From an uncultured Collinsella sp. (GTDB taxonomy: Bacteria > Actinomycetota > Coriobacteriia > Coriobacteriales > Coriobacteriaceae), in NCBI GenBank assembly GCA_900543515.1, contig UQRW01000004.1, forward strand, positions 10,901-74,900: DNA of 64,000 bases. Reading direction: 5' to 3'. The notes under the pieces were generated by a model. It was not told where the DNA came from. It ran no database searches and worked only from the letters and a program-made list of their open reading frames with translations. The position numbers were made by a program, and so were the translations under genes. Shown here one piece after another: positions 58,262 through 64,000 of the stretch (the stretch's first letter is position 1; the number at the start of each line of letters is the position of its first letter).

Positions 58262-59101
58262 TTACAATCCTTTTTTGGAGATGATCCGGTTGAGATGGAT
58301 CATCAGATAGAGTTCCTCCTCCTCGGAGAGCGTGGCGTCCCACGTTTCACGACAATAGGAACCGATATGCTTCACGCACTCTGCCAACTGCGGAAACTCC
58401 TCACGAAAGTTCTTGTACATCTGCATGTTGGCGCTGTTCAGCGACTCGCCGGCTTGAATGCGCTTGAACAGGTACCGCAGATGCGTGGCGAAGCGGGTGA
58501 AATCAAAGGAATCGCGGTCGACAATAATGCGGAAATCGCTTTCGAGAATCTCGATAACGTCCTCGAGCATATCGTCGAACTGCTTTGCGGGCTCGGCCGT
58601 GGCTTTGACGGCTTCAACAACCCGTGCGTTCACGAGATTCATCGCAATACTGGCAATCTCATCCTTGGGAAGCCGCTCTCCGAGCTCCTTCTCGAGTCGC
58701 ATGACGATAAACTGGGCAGCCTTGTATTCCTTCGGATACGTCTCCCGCACTTCATAGGCAAGAGGCATCGCGATGCGGACCCCCTTTTGGGCTCGCGCAA
58801 CGGCAAACGACAGGTGATCAGCCATGAACAGCGTCGCATTGGTCGAGAGGTCGTAGGGCAGTTCGTTGGCAACGATGTCCATAACTTTCGCCGCAAACAT
58901 CACGATATCCGAGGGAAGATCCCTCATGACATCTTGTCCTTTAGGATCAATGTCGTAAAACGTATGCTCGATTTTAGAAAGAGGGAGCTCTCGAGGAAAA
59001 TCTCCGCCGAAACCGACGCCCCTGCCCATGGCGATGACATCTCGCCCCTGTCCGTCACGGCAAAGAACCGCGTTGTTGTTAAGCTTTTTAATTGCAAGCA
59101 T
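58262..59101 (-). CDS. licT: BglG/LicT-family transcriptional antiterminator
   Basis: The 279-residue protein has an N-terminal RNA-binding CAT domain (residues 1-55, AIKKLNNNAVLCRDGQGRDVIAMGRGVGF) and two PRD domains (about 65-170 and 175-275) with regulatory histidines (NATLFMADHLSFA, ECVKHIGSYC, LYLMIHLNRI). When unphosphorylated by the EII it binds the RAT hairpin in the leader RNA and prevents termination. AAAGGAGG precedes the ATG. It is the first gene of licT-bglP-bglA and lies downstream of its own RAT/terminator, so it is autoregulated. Confidence 0.96.
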   Translation of the reverse strand: MLAIKKLNNNAVLCRDGQGRDVIAMGRGVGFGGDFPRELPLSKIEHTFYDIDPKGQDVMRDLPSDIVMFAAKVMDIVANELPYDLSTNATLFMADHLSFAVARAQKGVRIAMPLAYEVRETYPKEYKAAQFIVMRLEKELGERLPKDEIASIAMNLVNARVVEAVKATAEPAKQFDDMLEDVIEILESDFRIIVDRDSFDFTRFATHLRYLFKRIQAGESLNSANMQMYKNFREEFPQLAECVKHIGSYCRETWDATLSEEEELYLMIHLNRIISKKGL

Positions 59102-59130
59102 GGTGAACCTCCTTTCAAGAACACTCACAG

Positions 59131-59253
59131 AAAAAGGCATGATAGCCAATAGCAGTGCTATTGCGGTCATGCCTTACGTAACAATCCGTGTTGTATTGCT
59201 CTTGGGCATGCCTCCACACAGGAGTAACAATCCAAGATGCAGAATGCATTATA
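59131..59253 (-). promoter_or_regulatory. bgl leader: -10 box, RAT antiterminator and terminator
   Basis: On the minus strand: TATAAT at 59253-59248; a 36-nt RAT-like hairpin at 59236-59201 that opens CTTGGATTGTTACTCC and closes GGCATGCCCAAG; a second RAT-like core GGATTGTTACG...GGCATGACC at 59187-59165; and an intrinsic terminator, AAGGCATGA pairing with TCATGCCTT, ending in TTTTT (59131). The second RAT half overlaps the terminator stem, the arrangement needed for mutually exclusive folding. Confidence 0.85.
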
Positions 59254-59350
59254 GCGCTCTCCCCGCCCCGGGGACCATCGGGCTGGCGAACGGTAGATGT
59301 CGGCCCGCCAGCGGCCACATCGAGCAGATGGGCGTGCTTCGATCCCGAGC

Positions 59351-60325
59351 CTAGCCTAGGATGCGGGCCATGCGCGCCTTGAACTCGGACAGAAAGCGCG
59401 GGGCGTCCACGGTGAGCGCCACAAGCGCACTCTTGTCCGGATCGGACAGGCGGTGCTCATCGCAAATGGTGCGACCGCGATACTCGCCCAGCAGATCAAC
59501 ACGCAGATTGCAGCCGAGTGCACCTACGAGCGTGGGGTCGATCGCCACGGCAACGGCCAACGGATCGTGCAGCGCACAACCACCCAGGTAGGGTGCGTTC
59601 ATCTCGTACGAGCCAATGTAGTGCTCGACCATACTCGCAAATGCGCAGCCCGCCATGGTGCCCGAGCCCGTCCAACCGGCAATGTCGCGGCGCGTCAGCA
59701 CCACGCGATGCGTCACGTCAAGACCAACCATGGTGAGTTTGCGGCCCGAGCGCAGCACGGCGTCAGCGGCCTCGGGGTCGCTCGCCATGTTGGCCTCGGC
59801 ACCGGCGCTCACGTTGCCGGGCACGGTCAGGGCGCCACCCATCACCACCACGCGGCCGATAGACATCATCGCCGCCGCGTCGCGCTCAAGGGCGAGCGCC
59901 AGGTTGGAGAGCGGACCGGTCGCCACATAGACCAAGTCGGGACCATAGGTACGCGCGGCATCAATCAGGTAATCGACCGCCGCATTGCCATCGGCCGACG
60001 TCGCGCCCACCGGCTCGTACGGCGAGGCGGGCACGCTTGCGCCGCCGATGCCGTTCTTGCCGTGGATAAGCGTGGTGGACGCCGGCGGCGTGTAGGGTTC
60101 GGTCGCCTTAATGGGGCGGTCGGCACCCAGATACACCGGCACCTCGGGACGACCCAACAGGTCGAGCACCGCCAAGCAGTTGTGCGCCGACTGCTCGACG
60201 CGCACGTTGCCAAAGCACGTGGTGATGCCGACGAGCTCCACCTCGGGGCTCGCGATGGCATAGGCAAGCGCCATCGCATCATCCACACCCATATCCAGAT
60301 CAAGGATCAGCTTCTTGGTTGCCAT
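59351..60325 (-). CDS. Inosine/uridine-preferring nucleoside hydrolase
   Basis: The 324-residue IUNH-family enzyme releases ribose from nucleosides. The N-terminal calcium-binding aspartates are in LILDLDMGVDDAMAL; NAAVDYLIDAARTYG, YVATGPLSNLALALE, VVMGGALTVPGNVS (with catalytic-site residues) and GGCALHDPLAVAVAI (His-Asp) are typical. GCGGAG precedes the ATG, four bases after the rbsK stop, so the two are co-transcribed. Together they turn nucleosides into base plus ribose 5-phosphate. Confidence 0.94.
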   Translation of the reverse strand: MATKKLILDLDMGVDDAMALAYAIASPEVELVGITTCFGNVRVEQSAHNCLAVLDLLGRPEVPVYLGADRPIKATEPYTPPASTTLIHGKNGIGGASVPASPYEPVGATSADGNAAVDYLIDAARTYGPDLVYVATGPLSNLALALERDAAAMMSIGRVVVMGGALTVPGNVSAGAEANMASDPEAADAVLRSGRKLTMVGLDVTHRVVLTRRDIAGWTGSGTMAGCAFASMVEHYIGSYEMNAPYLGGCALHDPLAVAVAIDPTLVGALGCNLRVDLLGEYRGRTICDEHRLSDPDKSALVALTVDAPRFLSEFKARMARILG

Positions 60326-60329
60326 TGTT

Positions 60330-61325
60330 CTACTCCGCTTCTCCGTCTACATCCAAACCGTCTAAACCAAACTTGTGCTCGACTTCCGCACGCGTGGGAA
60401 TTGATTGCTGAGCGCCCAGGCGCGACACCGTCACCGCCGAAGCGCGAGCGCCCGCCGCCATGCACTCAAAGAGCGGCAGGCCCTCCAGGCGAGCCGCGGC
60501 AAGCGCACCGATAAATGTATCGCCCGCGGCCGTCGTATCGACCAACGTGCTCGAGAGCGCCGGCATGCGCAGCGGCTCGCCGTCATCGCCGAGCGTAACC
60601 GACCCGGCGCCGCCCAACGTGATGACCGTAGCTCCGGCACCCTTGGCGAGCAGGGCATTGAGCGCCGCGACGCAGCTCGCATCATCCGCGGGCAAGATGC
60701 CCGTCAGCACCTGGCACTCAGTCTCGTTGGGACAGACCAGGTCGACCGCAGGCCAGGCCTCCGCAGGCAACTCGCAGGCAGGCGCCGGATTAAAGACCGT
60801 ATAGAACCCGAGCTCGTGAGCGCAAACAAGCGCCTCGGCCGTCGCCGCAAGGTCACATTCGCCTTGGGCGATAAAGACGCTTCCGACAGCCAGGGCAATC
60901 TCGCTGGCGTCGCCGTCGAGCTCATCGGCAACCAGACGCCCCAGCGCGCAGGCAACGTCCTCGCCCGCAAGCGCATGGTTGGCGCCCGGTGACAGCACGA
61001 TGCGGTTGTCGCCCTCGCAGCGAATGATGGTCGCCGTTCCCGTCTCCACGTCATCGCGACGCGCCACAAAGTCACAGTCCACGCCAGCATCCTGGAGCCC
61101 CGCCACGAGCACATCGCCAAACGCATCGCGCCCGACCGCGCCAATCATGCACGTGCGCGCACCCATGCGCGCGGCGGCGACGGCCTGGTTAGCGCCCTTG
61201 CCGCCGGCATTGGTGATAAAACCGCTGCCGCCGACGGTCTCGCCCGCACGCGGCATGCGCTCGCACGCCACCGAAAGGTCCATGTTCATGCTGCCAAACA
61301 CCGCAATGATGCCGCGATCTGCCAT
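60330..61325 (-). CDS. rbsK: Ribokinase
   Basis: The 331-residue PfkB-family kinase phosphorylates ribose released by the downstream nucleoside hydrolase. Signatures: FGSMNMDLSV (N-terminal), GGKGANQAVAAARMGA (sugar-binding GG loop), VCPNETECQVLTG, and DTTAAGDTFIGALAAA with the catalytic Asp. GAGGAGG precedes the ATG at 61325. A palindromic promoter site lies upstream at 61401-61418. No ribose transporter is present, which fits use of internally generated ribose. Confidence 0.95.
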   Translation of the reverse strand: MADRGIIAVFGSMNMDLSVACERMPRAGETVGGSGFITNAGGKGANQAVAAARMGARTCMIGAVGRDAFGDVLVAGLQDAGVDCDFVARRDDVETGTATIIRCEGDNRIVLSPGANHALAGEDVACALGRLVADELDGDASEIALAVGSVFIAQGECDLAATAEALVCAHELGFYTVFNPAPACELPAEAWPAVDLVCPNETECQVLTGILPADDASCVAALNALLAKGAGATVITLGGAGSVTLGDDGEPLRMPALSSTLVDTTAAGDTFIGALAAARLEGLPLFECMAAGARASAVTVSRLGAQQSIPTRAEVEHKFGLDGLDVDGEAE

Positions 61326-61400
61326 GGGAACCTCCTCATCTGCGGGCCTTATGCCCACCGTCGGCCGTCGATCGTGCGCCCTCGCACCTCTATAACTTTA

Positions 61401-61418
61401 GTTCACTTTGATGTGAAC
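61401..61418 (-). promoter_or_regulatory. Palindromic site upstream of rbsK
   Basis: GTTCACTTTGATGTGAAC has arms GTTCAC and GTGAAC. On the gene strand a TTATAG -10-like box lies a few bases downstream, so it probably binds a repressor. The regulator is not in the window. Confidence 0.55.
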
Positions 61419-61511
61419 GCGCCCTTGAGGTTGCGCCAGCAGCAAGCATTCACAGGAGCAGGCAGCTACAATGAATATGTGCTGATTATCCTCGTCATTG
61501 GATGATGTTTT

Positions 61512-63728
61512 ATGGAACAATTCCCACAATCGAGCCCACGCGGCCCGCGCCGCGCGCCCGATAACCAAGCGCCGCACGAACGCCCACGCGCCGACCGCCG
61601 CGCCGGCGAGTCGCGACGCGGCCCGGTCCCGCATCGAACGCCCACCAACAAGGACGTCCACACTAACAGCGCCGCAAAAGAACAGGCGCCTGCTCGTCCC
61701 AAATCTCGCTATATCCCCGCCCTCGACGGTCTGCGCACGCTCGCCGTCGTCGCGGTGGTGCTCTATCACCTCAACCTCACGTGGGCTCAGGGCGGCCTGC
61801 TCGGCGTTACGATCTTCTTTGTGCTTTCGGGCTATCTGATCACGCGCTTGCTGCTCAACGAAGTCGCTAAGACCGGCCGCATCGACCTTAAGAGCTTCTG
61901 GATTCGCCGCATCCGTCGCTTGGTCCCCGCCGTGGTAACGGTAGTGTTCGTGACTTGCGCGCTGTGCACCATCTTTAACCACGTGATGCTCACCAAGATG
62001 CGCCCTGACATCCTGCCGTCGCTGCTGTTCTTCAACAACTGGTGGCAGATTGCCCAAAACGTCTCGTACTTCAATGCCCTGGGCGACCCCTCGCCGCTCA
62101 CGCACTTTTGGTCGCTTGCCATCGAGGAACAGTTCTACCTAATTTGGCCGCCACTGCTGTTTGCCATGGTATCCATGCATGTGAGCAAGCCCAACACGCG
62201 CCGCGTGGTTCTGGGCCTTGCCGCGGTTTCTGCCCTTGCCATGACGGTGCTTTACAACCCCGCCGCCGACCCCAGCCGCGTGTACTACGGCACCGACACC
62301 CGCGTGTTCTCGCTGCTGCTGGGTGCCTGGATGGCCTTTATCCCCGATCGCGACCTGGCGCCGGTGCGTCTCGCACGTCGTTTGGGGCTCAATCGCCTGG
62401 CTGGCGCCGCCAAGCACGGCAAGAACGCCGAGGGCAAGCCTGGCGAGAAGACCGACGAATCAGCCAAGACCGCCCCGGCACAGCCGAGCGCCCTCGTACG
62501 CTTTTGGTCCTCGCCCGCATCCATCGATGTGTTGGGTGTCGTGGGCCTGGCTGGCCTTGCCGCCATGGTCGCGCTCACCAACGGCTACACAGCGTTCCAG
62601 TATCGCGGCGGCACGCTGTTATGCTCCATCCTCACGCTCATGGTCATCGCGGCCTGCGTGCAGCCCCAGGGAATGGTTGCCCGTGCGCTGTCCGCCGAGC
62701 CGCTCGTGTGGATTGGCAAACGCTCGTACAGCATCTACCTGTGGCACTATCCGCTGCTGTTGCTCATGAACCCGGTCGCTAACATCAACGATACGCCCTG
62801 GTGGCAGTACATCTTGCAGGTACTTGTGGTGGTCGCCGTAGCCGAGTGCTCTTATCGCTTTATCGAAACGCCGTTTAGGAAGGGCGCCTTCGGCCGCACC
62901 GTCGCCGAGTTCCGCGATGGCACCACCACGCCCGCCAACTGGGCACGCGCGCACGTCCCTGCCTGCGCAGCCTGCGCTGTCGTGTTGCTCGTTGCACTGG
63001 GCGGCCTGGTCTTTGTGCCCGAGACGTCTGCGCTGAGCGGCGAGGGCGCCGAGGTTCTGAACAAGGAAGCCAAAAACACCGCGCCCACCGACCAGCAGGC
63101 GGCCGACGACACCGACAGGAACAACGACGGCTTCCCCGATGGCTCCTATGACCTGTTGATGATCGGCGACTCCGTGTCGCTGCGCGCCGTTGATTCCTTT
63201 GACGGCGTGTTCCCGCACAGCCATATCGATGCCGAAAAGGGCCGCCAGTTTGATGCGGGCCGCGCGACATTTGAGGGCTATATTCAGCAGAACCTTGCCG
63301 GCAAGATCGTGGTCTTTGCCCTGGGCACCAATGGTTTGGTAACTGATGACCAGATCGATGCCATCATGGCCGATGCCGGCGACAAGCGTATCGTCGCGTT
63401 TGTGAACACACGCAGTCCGCAGCCGTGGGTGGGTTCCACCAACCAGGCTATCGCAAATGCCGCCACGCGCTACAAGAACGTGCGCATTATCGACTGGTAC
63501 GGATACAGTGCCAATCGTAACGACCTGTTCGACGGCGACGGCACGCACCTGTCGACTACCGGCGTGACCGAGTACCTCAACCTGATTCACGATGCGGTCA
63601 AGAAAGACCTGCCCGTGCACCCCGAGGACCACGTCAACGATCCGCAGCCGGCAGCCGTCAAGTCCGCCGGCGACGCACTCGTCAATGCCCTCGCCTACAA
63701 GCCGCACAAGCTGGGCACCGACAAGTAA
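61512..63728 (+). CDS. OatA-like acyltransferase with SGNH domain
   Basis: The 738-residue membrane protein has a basic, low-complexity cytoplasmic tail (1-65), an acyltransferase-3 domain with about ten helices (YIPALDGLRTLAVVAVVLYH, FFVLSGYLITRLL, THFWSLAIEEQFYLIWP, SYSIYLWHYPLLLL), one more helix (~490-510) and an extracellular SGNH hydrolase-like domain with GDSVSLRA (Ser near 553) and DGTHLS (Asp-His near 675). It probably O-acetylates peptidoglycan or a surface glycan. The ATG at 61512 has a weak site (GGATGATG). It is monocistronic. Confidence 0.92.
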   Translation: MEQFPQSSPRGPRRAPDNQAPHERPRADRRAGESRRGPVPHRTPTNKDVHTNSAAKEQAPARPKSRYIPALDGLRTLAVVAVVLYHLNLTWAQGGLLGVTIFFVLSGYLITRLLLNEVAKTGRIDLKSFWIRRIRRLVPAVVTVVFVTCALCTIFNHVMLTKMRPDILPSLLFFNNWWQIAQNVSYFNALGDPSPLTHFWSLAIEEQFYLIWPPLLFAMVSMHVSKPNTRRVVLGLAAVSALAMTVLYNPAADPSRVYYGTDTRVFSLLLGAWMAFIPDRDLAPVRLARRLGLNRLAGAAKHGKNAEGKPGEKTDESAKTAPAQPSALVRFWSSPASIDVLGVVGLAGLAAMVALTNGYTAFQYRGGTLLCSILTLMVIAACVQPQGMVARALSAEPLVWIGKRSYSIYLWHYPLLLLMNPVANINDTPWWQYILQVLVVVAVAECSYRFIETPFRKGAFGRTVAEFRDGTTTPANWARAHVPACAACAVVLLVALGGLVFVPETSALSGEGAEVLNKEAKNTAPTDQQAADDTDRNNDGFPDGSYDLLMIGDSVSLRAVDSFDGVFPHSHIDAEKGRQFDAGRATFEGYIQQNLAGKIVVFALGTNGLVTDDQIDAIMADAGDKRIVAFVNTRSPQPWVGSTNQAIANAATRYKNVRIIDWYGYSANRNDLFDGDGTHLSTTGVTEYLNLIHDAVKKDLPVHPEDHVNDPQPAAVKSAGDALVNALAYKPHKLGTDK

Positions 63729-63749
63729 CACGCAGCCAGATCTGCTTAC

Positions 63750-63790
63750 ACCCGCAGGGGGCGTCGGCCACGGCCGACGCCCCCTGCGGC
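63750..63790 (+). terminator. Hairpin after the acyltransferase gene
   Basis: CCGCAGGGGGCGTCGGCC and GGCCGACGCCCCCTGCGG are perfect 18-bp arms with a two-base centre. No T-run follows, so it may be a repeat as well as a transcription block. Confidence 0.7.
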
Positions 63791-63902
63791 AGTTAGGGGC
63801 GCTCCTTTTGTACCGCCACTTGGAGGCACTCCTGGCGTAGCCAATGAAGACCTCACCGGATGAATTCCAAGCCGCTCCGGGTAGCGCGCAGAGATGTGGT
63901 GT

Positions 63903-63932
63903 AAGAGGCGGGGCATGCCCCGCCTCTTCTCT
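63903..63932 (+). terminator. Second hairpin with T-rich tail
   Basis: AAGAGGCGGGGCA and TGCCCCGCCTCTT pair perfectly, followed by CTCTTTCTTG. It could end the plus-strand unit or the incoming minus-strand gene. Confidence 0.75.
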
Positions 63933-63956
63933 TTCTTGAAAGGGAGGGGACACCGC

Positions 63957-64000
63957 CTAGAATTCGTCGTTGGAGTAATGAAGGTGACGAATGGAAGGAA
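63957..64000 (-). CDS. C-terminal fragment of an unidentified protein
   Basis: The last 14 codons of a minus-strand frame end PSIRHLHYSNDEF and a TAG at 63959. The codon use and the position before convergent hairpins make a real gene end plausible, but the piece is too short to identify. Confidence 0.4.
   Translation of the reverse strand, partial: PSIRHLHYSNDEF

Overview
The window is high-GC bacterial chromosome that looks like a gut Coriobacteriia genome, most likely Collinsella. Reasons: actinobacterial dnaK-grpE-dnaJ-hspR order, HspR rather than CIRCE control, many LuxR/LytTR regulators with multi-spanning membrane partners, anaerobe-type enzymes, and intergenic spaces packed with several families of long palindromic repeats. 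This assignment rests on recalled gene content and style, not on a search. No rRNA, tRNA, CRISPR array or prophage was found.

Layout. 0-3.4 kb: start of clpB, then a repeat-rich segment in which a small membrane-anchored protein gene and its repeat array occur twice. 3.4-10.5 kb: an aconitase-like hydratase, then dnaK-grpE-dnaJ-hspR. A 27-bp inverted motif is shared by the clpB and dnaK upstream regions and is the best candidate HspR operator. 11-15.4 kb: a two-cluster ferredoxin and the nadA-nadB-nadC-niaR NAD operon behind a perfect 44-bp palindrome. 15.6-17.6 kb: a LytTR response regulator with a GHKL sensor kinase broken by one in-frame stop. 18.3-20 kb: an IS200/IS605 element (tnpA, tnpB). 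20-27.4 kb: thioredoxin, NikR and hypF-hypC-hypD-hypE for [NiFe]-hydrogenase maturation, then a HAD phosphatase. 27.4-33.7 kb: repeats, a lipoprotein, an orphan EIIA(Glc), pyrE and an MgtA-type P-ATPase. 33.8-44.2 kb: a membrane LuxR regulator, a zinc-ribbon/SPFH gene set, a lipoprotein and a three-gene sensory operon. 44.3-48.8 kb: a GH1 glycosidase, an AAA ATPase cassette between direct repeats, a DUF4867-like protein and luxS. 48.9-55 kb: a LacI-controlled operon of isomerase, split transketolase and FGGY kinase. 55.2-61.3 kb: a licT-type antiterminator, PTS EIIBC and GH1 operon with RNA antiterminator sites, then nucleoside hydrolase and ribokinase. 61.5-64 kb: an OatA-like acyltransferase and the end of one more gene.

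How the parts fit. The catabolic genes describe a fermenter of plant beta-glucosides, nucleosides and an unidentified sugar. The beta-glucoside EIIBC has no IIA domain, so the orphan EIIA(Glc) at 28.6 kb is a plausible phosphate donor. NikR beside the hyp genes ties nickel supply to hydrogenase maturation, although no hydrogenase structural gene lies here.

The most unusual content is non-coding. (1) A roughly 175-bp multi-stem element, with compensatory base changes among three copies, sits directly on the stop codons of hspR, a lipoprotein gene and pyrE. (2) Several unrelated families of fixed-length palindromes occur only between genes, some in three-unit arrays with exact 62-bp or 80/81-bp periods.
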